Assembly: GCF_003285015.1 (NCBI RefSeq)
Contig: NZ_QMFB01000002.1
Location: 310,001 to 374,000 of the forward strand
Length of the DNA stretch: 64,000 bases
Reading direction: 5' to 3'
Source: Paenibacillus contaminans
Lineage (GTDB): Bacteria; Bacillota; Bacilli; Paenibacillales; NBRC-103111
Shown: piece by piece, positions 8,363-17,738 of the stretch
How the letters are laid out: every line of letters begins with the position of its first letter
Numbering within the stretch: the first letter of the stretch is position 1
Made by a program: the position numbers and the translations under genes
The notes under the pieces: generated by a model
The model's database searches: none
Told to the model about the DNA's origin: nothing
The model's input: only the letters and a program-made list of their open reading frames with translations

Positions 8363-10326
8363 CACGAAAACCAGCTGCCTACAACGGCTGCAATCGCCCA
8401 TTGGCCGTCCGCTCTGCCGGCAAGCGTAATCGAATCGCCCTTGTTCGCGGAACGGACATCGGCACCGCTGCCGGCCGGCTTCAAGATTCCACCGCCCGGC
8501 GACGGTACGAGCTCGACGGCATGCGCCGCCTCGATGCCGAACGTGAACGTTCGGCCGGTTTTCGCCTCGGGAAGCGTAAGCGTAATGCCGCCGGAAGCTC
8601 CCGCATTATGAATCCTATGGCCGATCTTGTTCAAGCTGACGGCTCCCGACGCTGTAACCGCCAACTCCGGCTGAATCGGATGAAAAACGTGCAGCGCTTC
8701 CGTAACGGGATCGACATGGTATAAGCTTTGCGTTCCGCCCCTTGCGCTGCAGTCGGTCAGCTTCACCCCGCGAATCGCCTCGTTTTTGTTTTTCTTGGCC
8801 GCAAAGCCGCGGACGATCAGCGGCGCAGTCCGCTCGTCGACCGACTCGCAGCCGATAAACTCCACGTTGCCGATCGCAATCCTCGGCTGCTGCGGAACGG
8901 TCGTCACGATGAACGAGGCTCCGAAGCCGTAAGGATCGTCCGGCATGTTGACCGTATTGCAGTTGACCGCCCGGCAGCGGACGAAGGTCGTCTTTACGCT
9001 ATCCGCCGAATTCGACAGCACCGAAAATCCGGCATACTGCTCGTTTTCCGCCGTGCAGCCGATCAACGTCACCTCGCCCTTGACCGCATTTGCGCCATCG
9101 CCGCCGTAATTGACGGAATAGCCGAACGAATTGCCTTTGGTCCTGCAGTTTTCGAACGTGATGTCAACCCGCTCGCTCGCTGCGGTCAGCTTCAGCAGCG
9201 TAACCAAAAAACCGCGCCCCACATTGCCTTCCGCGCTGCAGCCGACGAAGCGGATGTTTTTCAGCCGTTCCAGGGCGCTGTTCGGTTCGATATCGACACC
9301 GCTTTTAGGCGCAGTGCCGTCCGTCCGGTCGAAGCGGCAGTTTTCGACGAGCAGACCGTCAACGGTGATGACCGACAATCCTTGCCTCCGGTTGTTGTAA
9401 GCCCGGCATTCGCGCAGGATGATGTTCTTGGAATACTGACTGGCCTCGTACGCCCCCACATAAAAGCCGTCCCCGCCGCTGTCGTTGGCGTTGATCCGCT
9501 CGATGAGCACGTTCGACGAGCCGCTTATATCGAAAATATGCGCCTGCTCGCCCGAATTGTACGCGGCCTTGTTCATTTGCAGCGTAGCGCCGTTGCCGGC
9601 GATAAACACGTTGATCGCGTTCTTGATGCGGATCATCCGTTCATAAGGCGCTTGTCGGCTGAGCGTATCGACCGCCTGCACGACCGTGCCCGGCTCGAAT
9701 TCCATAACCGTATCGCTCCGTATGTACAGCTGCCCGGTCAAATAAAAGCCGCTGCGCTGCCTCGGGATAAGCAGCTTTCCGCCCGCTGCCGCATCCAGCG
9801 CGCGTTGAAGCGCCGCCGTATCGACCGTCGTGCCGTCGCCCGCAGCCCCGAACCAGGTTGCGATCAGCGTCCCGTCATGCACCCGCTTCAACCGTTTGCC
9901 GTCGGATGCGACCAGCACCGTACCCGTATTGTCGGGAGATGCCGTGTCATTTTCGTCGCACAGAAAGAAGCCTTCCTTCCCCGCATCCGTTACATAATAA
10001 GCCGCGTCCGGCCGTATCCCGCTCATTTGCCGCAGCTTCTCCACAGTGACTGCATAACACAGCTCGATATTCCGTAAATCTTTCCATTTGAGCTTGTCGG
10101 CAATGTCCTCCTGTTTCCCGTAAACGCTCCCCGTTACACCTAAATCCTCGCCGTAGGCCACCCCCGACGACCGGCCGGACAACAGCCCATCCGCCGCAAG
10201 CACCGCTCCCGCCGCGCCAAGCGCGGTTAGGAGCTTTCTTCTCGTCATTTGCTTCGCGCCCGCAACATTATTTTCCGTTTCCCCCAAGCTGTCAGTCGAA
10301 CTGCCGTTAATCGGTTTTTCAGCCAT
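8362..10326 (-). CDS. Tat-exported right-handed beta-helix protein (pectate-lyase-like)
   Basis: About 654 residues. After a 26-residue polar leader comes a twin-arginine signal (MTRRKLLTALGAAGAVLAADGLL), implying folded export. A pectate lyase superfamily 3 start motif follows (ATWFGAAGDGTTVDTAALQRALDAA), then many short repeats of the parallel beta-helix kind (NVLIERINAND, NIILRECRAYNN, GLLVENCRFDR). Such proteins bind or cleave polysaccharides. I start at the ATG at 10326, eight bases after GGAGGG. It is the last gene of the leftward sugar-transport cluster (10483-13704), which suggests a role on the same glycan, but no catalytic residues are identified. A second Tat beta-helix protein occurs at 52649-54154. 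Confidence 0.8.
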   Translation of the reverse strand: MAEKPINGSSTDSLGETENNVAGAKQMTRRKLLTALGAAGAVLAADGLLSGRSSGVAYGEDLGVTGSVYGKQEDIADKLKWKDLRNIELCYAVTVEKLRQMSGIRPDAAYYVTDAGKEGFFLCDENDTASPDNTGTVLVASDGKRLKRVHDGTLIATWFGAAGDGTTVDTAALQRALDAAAGGKLLIPRQRSGFYLTGQLYIRSDTVMEFEPGTVVQAVDTLSRQAPYERMIRIKNAINVFIAGNGATLQMNKAAYNSGEQAHIFDISGSSNVLIERINANDSGGDGFYVGAYEASQYSKNIILRECRAYNNRRQGLSVITVDGLLVENCRFDRTDGTAPKSGVDIEPNSALERLKNIRFVGCSAEGNVGRGFLVTLLKLTAASERVDITFENCRTKGNSFGYSVNYGGDGANAVKGEVTLIGCTAENEQYAGFSVLSNSADSVKTTFVRCRAVNCNTVNMPDDPYGFGASFIVTTVPQQPRIAIGNVEFIGCESVDERTAPLIVRGFAAKKNKNEAIRGVKLTDCSARGGTQSLYHVDPVTEALHVFHPIQPELAVTASGAVSLNKIGHRIHNAGASGGITLTLPEAKTGRTFTFGIEAAHAVELVPSPGGGILKPAGSGADVRSANKGDSITLAGRADGQWAIAAVVGSWFS

Positions 10327-10482
10327 TTCGATATCCCTCCGTACGATCGTTATCATTCGAATACTAGAACTAGAACGTCAACGCACAAAATGAATGGTCA
10401 TGCGGAATCGAAAGCTCCCTCCAACCAGCGCAGCCTATAGCGACCTCCTCCAGCAAACGAGACTATTCATCGTTTCCCTGCA

Positions 10483-11313
10483 TCACCCCTTCAGCCCGGT
10501 CGAGGCAATGCCTTGAACGAAATATTTTTGCGCGAACAAGAAGACGAGAAGCACGGGTGCAATCGTTATGACAGCCCCGGCCATGACGAGCGTCATCCGG
10601 TTCTCCACTTCGTTCTTGAGAAACAGAAGCCCCAGCGGCAGCGTATACAAATCTTTATTCTGCAAATAAATGAGCGGCTCCAGCGTATTGTTCCAGGCGC
10701 TGATGAACGTGAACACCGCGAGCGCGGACAAGGCCGGCTTCGCCAGCGGCAAATAGATCAACTGAAAAATTTTCCAAGGATTCGCCCCGTCCACCCAAGC
10801 GGCGTCGTACAGCTCGCGCGGCAGCGTCTTGTAAAACTGGTGCAGAAGGAAAATGCCGAACGCCCCGCCGAGAAAGCTGCGTAAAATAAGCGGATAATAC
10901 GTGTCTAGCGCGCCGACCGATTTCCAGATGAAATACGTCGGAATCATCGTAATTTGCGAAGGAAGCATCATCGTGCCGAGCATCGCCAGAAAGATCAGAT
11001 TGCGGCTTCGGAATTCGAAAAAGGCGAGCCCGTAAGCGACAAGCGCGCAGGAGGCGACCATGCCGAGCAGCTCCAGCACCGTGACGAACAGACTGTTCAG
11101 CGTATACCTCAGAAAGTTGACCTCTACCCATACCTTCTTGTAATTGCCCCATTCGACAGGGTCGGGGAGCAGCTTGGGCGGCAGCGACAGCTCGGCGCCG
11201 GCCGTCATGAGCGAGGTCGACAGCATCCAGAAAAACGGCACGAGCATAAGAACGGCTCCCGCGCCGAGAATGGCGTATACGGCCCACTGCAGCGACGGCT
11301 TTGTTCTACTCAT
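10483..11313 (-). CDS. Carbohydrate ABC transporter permease, MalG type
   Basis: A 276-residue inner-membrane permease with six transmembrane helices. It has the EAA-like ATPase-docking loop (LYDAAWVDGANPWKIFQLIYLPLAKPAL) and the C-terminal KYFVQGIASTGLKG ending characteristic of MalG/LacG-type subunits. It would form the channel with the MalF-type partner encoded immediately upstream, which it overlaps by eight bases. No ATPase gene is in this cluster; Firmicutes of this type usually share one MsmX-like ATPase. Sugar specificity cannot be read from the sequence. Confidence 0.92.
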   Translation of the reverse strand: MSRTKPSLQWAVYAILGAGAVLMLVPFFWMLSTSLMTAGAELSLPPKLLPDPVEWGNYKKVWVEVNFLRYTLNSLFVTVLELLGMVASCALVAYGLAFFEFRSRNLIFLAMLGTMMLPSQITMIPTYFIWKSVGALDTYYPLILRSFLGGAFGIFLLHQFYKTLPRELYDAAWVDGANPWKIFQLIYLPLAKPALSALAVFTFISAWNNTLEPLIYLQNKDLYTLPLGLLFLKNEVENRMTLVMAGAVITIAPVLLVFLFAQKYFVQGIASTGLKG

Positions 11314-12184
11314 AGTGGACCCACCTTTTCTCCAGCTTCTTTTGCATAAGCGTTATGACCAGAATAATCAGGAACAAGCCCCATGCCATCGCGGACGCGC
11401 TGCCCATTTTGAAATTCATGAACGCATCCCGGTAAATCAAAATGTTCGGCACCATGTTGCGGTCGGCAACGGCCGTAATATCTCCGAGCATGACGAGGAA
11501 TACGTCGAACGCATGAAACGCCGCAATCGTCGACAAAATCATGACCATATACACCATCGGCGATACGATCGGAACGGTGATTCTGGCGAACAGCGTCCAG
11601 CCCGAAGCGCCGTCCATCCGCGCGGCCTCGACCATTTCCTTGGAAATGTTCTGCATCCCAGCCAGAATGAGCACCATGGAGTATCCCGCACCCTTCCACA
11701 CGTTCACAAGCGCGATCGAGCCGATGACTAGCCACCATTTGCCGCTGCGCACCCAATCGATCCGGTCGATGCGGAAGCTTTCGAGAATCCAGTTGAGAAT
11801 GCCGTATTCATAGTGGTAAATCCACAGCCATATCATCCCTCCTGCGACCCACGGCGTAATGACGGGCAGGAAATAAACCATCCGAAACAAGGATTTCCCC
11901 TTGATCTGCCGGTTCAGCAAATAGGCGAGAATAAGCGCGGCGCCCGTCTGCAGCGGCACGAACAGCAGCGAGAAATATCCGACGTTGCGCAGCGACAACC
12001 AGAACGCTTTATTGCTGCCGATTTGGGTCCAATTCCGGAGACCGACCCAGTCGGGGGCGTTGAACAGATCCCATTTCGTAAACGTCAAATAAAGCGAAAA
12101 TACGAACGGGAACAAGTAAAAAATGACCAGCTGCAGGACAAATGGCAGCGTGAAGCAAAATCCCCACCAGCCTTGCTTTCGCAT
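11306..12184 (-). CDS. Carbohydrate ABC transporter permease, MalF type
   Basis: A 292-residue permease. It has an N-terminal LPFVLQLVIFYLFPFVFSLYLTF helix, the FRMVYFLPVITPWV segment and the EAA loop (MVEAARMDGASGWTLFARITVPIVSP), all typical of MalF/UgpA-type subunits. GAGGGG precedes the ATG by five bases. It overlaps the MalG-type gene and is separated from the binding-protein gene by a 182-base spacer in which I see no clear terminator or gene. It belongs to the sugar uptake system of 10483-13704. Confidence 0.92.
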   Translation of the reverse strand: MRKQGWWGFCFTLPFVLQLVIFYLFPFVFSLYLTFTKWDLFNAPDWVGLRNWTQIGSNKAFWLSLRNVGYFSLLFVPLQTGAALILAYLLNRQIKGKSLFRMVYFLPVITPWVAGGMIWLWIYHYEYGILNWILESFRIDRIDWVRSGKWWLVIGSIALVNVWKGAGYSMVLILAGMQNISKEMVEAARMDGASGWTLFARITVPIVSPMVYMVMILSTIAAFHAFDVFLVMLGDITAVADRNMVPNILIYRDAFMNFKMGSASAMAWGLFLIILVITLMQKKLEKRWVHYE

Positions 12185-12366
12185 CGAAACCCCTCGTTTC
12201 GTTCATTAAAGCTCGACCCGCCGAAGCCGGTTCCGCCGCCCCTCCGGACGTCATTGTCCGCCCGGAGTTCTCAACGCGTGCTTCTCCCGGCGCGCATTGC
12301 AGCGCTGCATGGCGGCGGTCATCCCAATTGTCGGCGTTTTTGTACGGCAGCTTTTATGCCGGGCCG

Positions 12367-13704
12367 TTATTTGTTTTCGTCCAAAATCGCTTGCACCTTC
12401 TGCTGAATTTCTTTGGCCCCGTCCTCCGGCGTTCGCTTGCCGTCCATAATGTCGTCGAGAATCGGATTCGCCGCCGCGCGCCATTCGTTCCAGGTCGGAT
12501 TTTCGTCAAGCGTGGAGCCCGCTTCCTCGATCCCTTTCGTGTATGCCTTCTTGTTTAGCGGCTTGGTCGTCATTTTGTCCAGCGCCTCAAGCGCGGTTTT
12601 CTTGACCGGCATGCTGGCGCCGCTTTCGGATAGGAACGTCTGGGCTTCGTCGCTCAAGTAATATTGGAGGAACGTCCAAGCCGCTTCCTTCGCTTCCGGC
12701 TTCGCCTTGGAATAAACGACCCACTGGTTGACGACCATCGGCACAAACCGCTTGCCGTTCATGCCGATCGGCATTTTGACCGTATCCCAGTCCAGATCCG
12801 GCTTGTTTTTGTTAAGCGCGACTTGGCTCGAATACTGGAAGAACAGCATCGCCGCTTTGCCGTTCTCGAACAGCTTCCCGGTCGCCGCCATTTCGCGGGT
12901 CGGGCTTATTTTCAGCTTATTGATCGTATCCGCCCAGCCCGTCAGCCCTTGGATCGATTTCGGATCGGTGAAAGCCGCTTTCGTCAACGAGGAATCGAGC
13001 GCCGAGCCGCCAAAAGCCTTCATCCACGGAAGCCAGCCAAGCGTAATGTTATTCCCCGCCTGGAAGCCGTAAATATCCGTTTTGCCGTCGCCGTCCGTAT
13101 CCTTGGTCAGCTTTTTTGCCGTATCGATCAGATCCTGGAACGTCCAGTCGTCGGTCGGAAAAGGCACGTTGTTATCCTGAAATATTTTCTTGTTGTAGGC
13201 GAGCGCCCCGGCGTTGATGCCGTGCGGAATGCCGTATATTTTGCCGTCGGGCGTCTTCGCGGAGAGCAGTGCGCTTACGTAATCGTCGGTTTTCAAATCC
13301 CGCTTGATGTACGGCTCGAGATTTTCCGCGACGCCCCGATTTCCGTAGCCGAGGATGACGGCATTTTCCTGAAGCCAAATGTCGGGCGGGTTGTTGCCGG
13401 CGATCCGGGTTACGATCTTTTTCGTAAAATCTCCCCAAGGCGCTTCGTCGATTTCCAGCTTGATATGCGGATATTTCGTTTGAAAGCCGTCGATAATTTT
13501 TTTGCTCGTAATGTCGTAGCTGCCGGGCAGCCCGATTTTGAGCGTTACGTCCTTCGGCGGCGTTTGCGTGGCCTGGGGGCTCTGTGAGGTCTGCGGGCTC
13601 GAGCTGCCGCCGGCGGCCGGATTTTTCTCCGTATTCCCCGTTGCGCACGCCGTTGCCGTAAGCGCTGCCAAAATCGGTAAAGCTGCAGCCTTCCAATATT
13701 TCAT
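12367..13704 (-). CDS. Extracellular sugar-binding lipoprotein of ABC transporter
   Basis: A 445-residue family 1 solute-binding protein. The lipoprotein signal ends in a Cys (ALTATAC), followed by a Gly/Ser/Gln-rich tether and mature sequence with classical features (VTLKIGLPGSYD..., GIPHGINAGALAYNKKIF, WLPWMKAFGG, AWTFLQYYLSDEAQTFL). It would capture a mono- or oligosaccharide outside the membrane for the two permeases downstream. GGGAGG precedes the ATG at 13704; an upstream in-frame ATG lies before that site. The 201-base spacer to the next gene carries a palindrome CTCAG...CTGAG near 13754-13770. Confidence 0.92.
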   Translation of the reverse strand: MKYWKAAALPILAALTATACATGNTEKNPAAGGSSSPQTSQSPQATQTPPKDVTLKIGLPGSYDITSKKIIDGFQTKYPHIKLEIDEAPWGDFTKKIVTRIAGNNPPDIWLQENAVILGYGNRGVAENLEPYIKRDLKTDDYVSALLSAKTPDGKIYGIPHGINAGALAYNKKIFQDNNVPFPTDDWTFQDLIDTAKKLTKDTDGDGKTDIYGFQAGNNITLGWLPWMKAFGGSALDSSLTKAAFTDPKSIQGLTGWADTINKLKISPTREMAATGKLFENGKAAMLFFQYSSQVALNKNKPDLDWDTVKMPIGMNGKRFVPMVVNQWVVYSKAKPEAKEAAWTFLQYYLSDEAQTFLSESGASMPVKKTALEALDKMTTKPLNKKAYTKGIEEAGSTLDENPTWNEWRAAANPILDDIMDGKRTPEDGAKEIQQKVQAILDENK

Positions 13705-13905
13705 CGTTATGGCCTCCCTTTCGTTTATCAATAATCGAATAACGTTAAGCTGCCTCAGCAGTTAACTGAGTTGCTGCAGTAGGGGTCGTGTCTTGCAAGA
13801 TGCGGAGTTGGTGTGGTGCTGATGCCGCGTTTTTACCGTTAATGAGGGCACCTCTTTCCGCCCGCGTTCCAATAACACCCGGCTTAACCGCCTGAGCGGT
13901 ACGGA

Positions 13906-15192
13906 TCAGAGCTTTACGAGCTCGTCGATCCGTACCGGCCTGCCCGACCGGAGCGATACGTTGCCTGCGATGCCGGTCAAAATCGAGACGGCGCCGTCGA
14001 TATGCGATGCCGCACGGTTGAACCGATCCTGCTCCGGCACGCCGAACAGGTCGTTCAGCAAAATGGGATCCCCGCCGCCGTGACCGCCTGCCCGCTCCTC
14101 GATCGGAACGTCGTACGCATGCCCGAACATCGGGTAAACCGTCAGTTGCTTGTAGGAAGTCGCTCCTTCGTCCTCCTTTTTTCCTCCGGCATTCACATAG
14201 GCGCGCTCCACCACCTTCAGTTCGATTCGGCCTTTGCTGCCGTTGAAGGCAACGTTAAATCCTTCCCACGGCATATAGGCGTTCAGGGAATACGTCAAAA
14301 CCGTTTTATCCTCATACCGGACCATGACCCCGAGCGTATCTTCTATGCTGATTCCATCGCCGAACACGCTTTGATCGCGCTGGTAGCCGTCCTCCTTCTC
14401 CGCATCGAGGTACAGCGCTTTCAGGTGCCCGTTCGTCTCCATATGTAGCGCGAACGGATCGTTTTTCGCCGCCTCGCTGCCATGCGCCCGCTGATAAAAA
14501 TTCGTTACGCCCCTACGCTCCGCGTTCTCCCTGCCGTAAAATCTCAGACCTCCCATCCCGAAAACCGTTTCCGGCTTCGTCCCGAGCCAAAAATTGACGA
14601 GGTCGAAATGATGCGTCGCCTTATGCACAAGCAAGCCTCCGCTGTTGCGCTTGTCGCGATGCCACCTTCGGAAATAGTCGGCTCCGTGCAGCGTATCCAG
14701 CAGCCATTCGAAATGTACGGCATTCACCTCCCCGATCGTGCCGTCCATAATCAGCTCGCGAATTTTTGTATTGTGCGGGGCGTAACGGTAGTTGAAGGTG
14801 ACCCGCAGCTTGCGGCCGGTCCGGTTGACGGCATCGATAATTTGCTTGCACTTCTCTTCGTCGACCGTCATCGGCTTCTCGCTGATGACGTCGCAGCCGA
14901 GCTCCATCGCCCTGATGATATACGTATGGTGCGTCCGGTCGATCGACGTAACGATCACCGTATCCGGCTTTTCCCGCTCGATCATCGCGTCGAACTCGTC
15001 AGCCGGATAAGCCGCAATAGGCGGATGCTCGTATTTGGTCTGAAGCAGGCGATTCGCATACTCCATCCGGACCCGATTGATATCGCAAAACGCGACGAGC
15101 TCGCTTTGATCCCGGAAAGCGCTTGCCAAAGCGCCGTAAAAAAATTCGGCGCGGCCGCCTGTTCCGACGAGAGCGTATTTTTTTCGTTTCAT
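13906..15192 (-). CDS. Gfo/Idh/MocA-family oxidoreductase
   Basis: A 428-residue NAD(P)-dependent dehydrogenase of the sugar/inositol type. The nucleotide-binding site is ALVGTGGRAEFF at the N-terminus, the SEKPM motif of the family (CDVISEKPMTVDEEK) is present, and the catalytic His region is HKATHHFDLVNFWLG. This long version, with FRRWHRDKRNSGGLL, resembles members found in glycan-degrading Gram-positives. AAAGGAG precedes the ATG. It lies upstream of the sugar transporter genes in the same direction and is divergent from the AraC regulator at 15456, which suggests intracellular oxidation of the imported sugar. The substrate is not known. Confidence 0.88.
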   Translation of the reverse strand: MKRKKYALVGTGGRAEFFYGALASAFRDQSELVAFCDINRVRMEYANRLLQTKYEHPPIAAYPADEFDAMIEREKPDTVIVTSIDRTHHTYIIRAMELGCDVISEKPMTVDEEKCKQIIDAVNRTGRKLRVTFNYRYAPHNTKIRELIMDGTIGEVNAVHFEWLLDTLHGADYFRRWHRDKRNSGGLLVHKATHHFDLVNFWLGTKPETVFGMGGLRFYGRENAERRGVTNFYQRAHGSEAAKNDPFALHMETNGHLKALYLDAEKEDGYQRDQSVFGDGISIEDTLGVMVRYEDKTVLTYSLNAYMPWEGFNVAFNGSKGRIELKVVERAYVNAGGKKEDEGATSYKQLTVYPMFGHAYDVPIEERAGGHGGGDPILLNDLFGVPEQDRFNRAASHIDGAVSILTGIAGNVSLRSGRPVRIDELVKL

Positions 15193-15455
15193 GGCTTGCG
15201 CTCCTTTGCTTCGTTTCCTATTTTGAAAGCTGCCTTCTTCGGATCATTCGTTCTCCCGGCGAACTTGAGGCCTTTCGCAAGTCCTACATCGCCGTGCAGC
15301 TTTTTCCTTGATACGCTTACATTTTACATGCAACATATCGTTTGATTCTGCCGATTTATTGCATATTTGACGGATTTCTTCGCATTTCTTGCTCACTTAT
15401 GAAGAGCGGCATGGTAAAGTAATGGTAACGAACGGCAGGGACGAAGGGGGAGCGC

Positions 15456-16289
15456 GTGTTGAAGGAGCCTTTTTTCATCCATCATTTCAAACGGACCAGT
15501 CACTATACGATGGCGACCAATCATTTTCACGACCAGTATGAAATTTACTATTTGTTGGAGGGCGAGCGGTACTATTTCATTAAAGATTGCCCTTACCGCA
15601 TCGGCAAAGGCGACATCGTCTTCATCGATAAATACGAGCTGCATAAAACCGGCGACGCCGGCCTCCCCGGGCATGAGCGGATTTTGATCAATTTCGACGA
15701 CCGCTTTCTGGACTGCTCGCATTTGCCGATGCTGTCCGGCCCGTTTCAAGCGAAGCTGCGCCGCCTCACGCTTACCGAAGGGCATCGCGAACGAATGGAA
15801 GCGCTGCTGTACGACATGCTTCAGGAAGCGAATGCCGGCCAGCCGGGCAGCGGCTTATTGCTGCAGGCGCAGCTGTCTAGGCTGCTCGTGATTTGCGCGC
15901 GTCTCATGCAGAACGAAGACGCCGGCGCCTTCGAATACGAGAGCCCGTCCCATCAGAAGATGGCCGAGGTCGTGGCGTATCTGAACACGGTGTTCGCCGA
16001 GCCGGTTTCGCTGGAAAGCGTCGCCAAGGCGCATTTTGTCAGCCCTTCTTATTTAAGCAGGACATTCAAAAAGGTAACCGGCTTTTCTTTCGTCGAATAC
16101 GTAAACACTGTGAGAATCAAGGAAGCGCAGCGATTGCTTCGCGAGACGGGATGGAAGGTGACGCGCATCGCCGAACAGGTCGGGTTCGAAAATATCGGCC
16201 ATTTCGGCCGCGTGTTCAAGGCAATCAGCCGCACGCATCCGCTTGACTACCGGCGGGCCCATGCGGCCGTCGAAAAGGCCGGGAAATGA
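15456..16289 (+). CDS. AraC-family transcriptional regulator
   Basis: The 277-residue protein has an N-terminal cupin sugar-sensing domain (NHFHDQYEIYYLLEGERYYFIKDCPYRIGKGDIVFIDKYELHKT) and two helix-turn-helix motifs at the C-terminus (VSLESVAKAHFVSPSYLSRTFKKVTG and WKVTRIAEQVGFENIGHFGRVFK). The start is GTG at 15456, behind GGGGGAGCGC. It is divergent from the dehydrogenase and transport genes, across a 263-base spacer, and is the likely activator of that cassette. No clear -10/-35 pair was found in the spacer. Confidence 0.9.
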   Translation: MLKEPFFIHHFKRTSHYTMATNHFHDQYEIYYLLEGERYYFIKDCPYRIGKGDIVFIDKYELHKTGDAGLPGHERILINFDDRFLDCSHLPMLSGPFQAKLRRLTLTEGHRERMEALLYDMLQEANAGQPGSGLLLQAQLSRLLVICARLMQNEDAGAFEYESPSHQKMAEVVAYLNTVFAEPVSLESVAKAHFVSPSYLSRTFKKVTGFSFVEYVNTVRIKEAQRLLRETGWKVTRIAEQVGFENIGHFGRVFKAISRTHPLDYRRAHAAVEKAGK

Positions 16290-16375
16290 CGCAAATACAA
16301 AGGCGTGCGTTGCAATGGAAATGCGATGGGGTCATGCTACAGAGCAGCTTAGAAGCAAGGGAGGAGCCGATTTTC

Positions 16376-16440
16376 ATAGGAATAAACGGCATCGAGGAAA
16401 ACGGCTTTGCAGGCATAAGCTTGGGACGAGCGTTTATCGC
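16376..16440 (+). repeat. Diverged member of repeat family I
   Basis: This stretch retains the outer arms AATAAACGGC and GAGCGTTTAT and the internal GCATAAGCTTGGGAC segment of the repeat at 59939-60018, but has lost the central hairpin region. The rest of the 16290-16579 spacer has no gene I can support. Confidence 0.5.
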
Positions 16441-16455
16441 GTCATTTTTTTGGCC

Positions 16456-16488
16456 AAAAGAAAAACCGCCCCCAATGTAAGGACGGTT
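16456..16488 (-). terminator. Terminator of the PhyH dioxygenase gene
   Basis: On the minus strand AACCGTCC and GGGCGGTT form a stem followed by TTTTCTTTT. It lies about 90 bases after the gene's stop codon. Confidence 0.7.
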
Positions 16489-16579
16489 ACTTGGACTATC
16501 GTATCGCTTTACCGCTAATCACTTTCTTTTGTCTAAAATCTCCCTAACCATTCTTTGATGTATTCGGGATCAGTTAGTA

Positions 16580-17419
16580 CTACGTTCGGTAGACGCTATC
16601 AGACGTTTCGCCGCGCCAAAACCGCTTTAGCGGAACCATGTCCGGCTCAGGTACGTAATATTTGAAGCAGTTTGTGCTAATATCGCCGAGCAGCTGGCGC
16701 CGGATCGGGTCCGCCCCTTCCAATAGTGCCGGGGAAGCGGCATGATAATCGATCGGACGCATCCAAATCGGACTGTAGCCGATGAACAATTGGCGCCTTT
16801 CAAACCCGGGTGAACGGTTCGGCGAACCGGCATGCCACAGATTTTGCGGAAAAATGAAAACGTCCCCCGGCTTGCCGCAAATCTGCAGCTCGCCTTCCAG
16901 CGGCACATTAACGTCGGTTTGGACAGGCTTGAAATCCGGCAAAAGGTGGCTGCCGGGAATTATTTTCGTATTGCCGCGGTTCGGCTCGGACATATCGCTC
17001 AAGATGTAGCAGATTTTAATATAATACGCGGCGGTAAGACCGCCGATCTTCGGAAACTGGGGATTCGGCCCGTCCTGATGCCAGTCGATAAAGCTGTTCG
17101 TCTTCGTTTGGACGCCGTCCGGATTCGGCTTGCGCACGGTCAGATGGGAAATATGCAGCTGGATATTGTATCCAAGCAGATTGACCATGAGCGGCAATAG
17201 CTGCGGATGATCGATCAGCGATAAAATGGAGCTGTCCCTTTCCACGCTGTTGTAAATGTTGTATGCAAGCGCCTCCGGCTCCTCGCCTACGATCCGGTCG
17301 ATTGCGCCGTTCAGCTCCTGTACGTGCGCCTCCGAAAGCATGTTTCTAAGCAGCAAATAGCCGTCCTGCCGAAATTGTTGCACAAGCGATGGAATGTCAA
17401 GCTGCAAGTTGTTAGCCAT
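16580..17419 (-). CDS. PhyH-type Fe(II)/2-oxoglutarate dioxygenase
   Basis: A 279-residue phytanoyl-CoA dioxygenase family protein. The iron-binding HxD is in WHQDGPNP and the distal His in LWHAGSPNRS, followed by the 2-oxoglutarate-binding Arg region (ERRQLFIGYSPIWMRP). Such enzymes hydroxylate small organic molecules; bacterial substrates are diverse and cannot be read here. GGAGGG lies six bases before the ATG. The gene is monocistronic, with its own promoter (17499-17527), two operator-like palindromes and a terminator, so it is probably induced by its substrate through a LacI-type regulator encoded elsewhere. Confidence 0.85.
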   Translation of the reverse strand: MANNLQLDIPSLVQQFRQDGYLLLRNMLSEAHVQELNGAIDRIVGEEPEALAYNIYNSVERDSSILSLIDHPQLLPLMVNLLGYNIQLHISHLTVRKPNPDGVQTKTNSFIDWHQDGPNPQFPKIGGLTAAYYIKICYILSDMSEPNRGNTKIIPGSHLLPDFKPVQTDVNVPLEGELQICGKPGDVFIFPQNLWHAGSPNRSPGFERRQLFIGYSPIWMRPIDYHAASPALLEGADPIRRQLLGDISTNCFKYYVPEPDMVPLKRFWRGETSDSVYRT

Positions 17420-17435
17420 TTGAATCCCTCCATAA

Positions 17436-17449
17436 TTTACTCGAGTAAA
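17436..17449. promoter_or_regulatory. Operator O1 of the dioxygenase gene
   Basis: A perfect 14-base palindrome, TTTACTCGAGTAAA, with the central CG of LacI-family operators. It lies between the transcription start and the ribosome site of the dioxygenase gene. Confidence 0.7.
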
Positions 17450-17498
17450 TTTTAAAGAATAGTGCAGGGGATGGAACGGACTCCCTCCTCATTTATTG

Positions 17499-17527
17499 AT
17501 TTTACACGAGTAAATAATTCCTTTCAA
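17499..17527 (-). promoter_or_regulatory. Promoter of the dioxygenase gene with overlapping operator O2
   Basis: On the minus strand TTGAAA (17522-17527) and TAAAAT (17499-17504) are 17 bases apart. A second copy of the palindrome with one mismatch, TTTACACGAGTAAA (17501-17514), covers the -10 and spacer, and is 65 bases centre to centre from O1. Confidence 0.75.
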
Positions 17528-17674
17528 TAATTATTTCCCTTACTTACTATTGATACTACGCCTCTATTACTAGTACCCCATCAAGATTGATAACCTGGTT
17601 ACGAAAGCAAAAACACGGAACTCGTAATGGTTATACACAAACCGTGCGATTAGTGGAGAAAACCTTATTGTTCA

Positions 17675-17730
17675 TGAGGCTGGCCTCACTATTCTACTGG
17701 AAAACGCTCCTTTTCGCCAAATAGTGAGGC
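17675..17730. repeat. Inverted repeat with alternative pairings
   Basis: GCCTCACTATT (17683-17693) and AATAGTGAGGC (17720-17730) are perfect 11-base inverted arms. The left arm can pair instead with TGAGGC at 17675-17680. No T-run follows on either strand, so it is not an ordinary terminator. Confidence 0.6.
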
Positions 17731-17738
17731 AAACGTAA

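Noticed and set aside
12185..12366. A small RNA or gene between the binding protein and MalF-type permease genes
   Set aside because: Only weak GC-rich pairings are visible, with no T-run, promoter or ribosome site.
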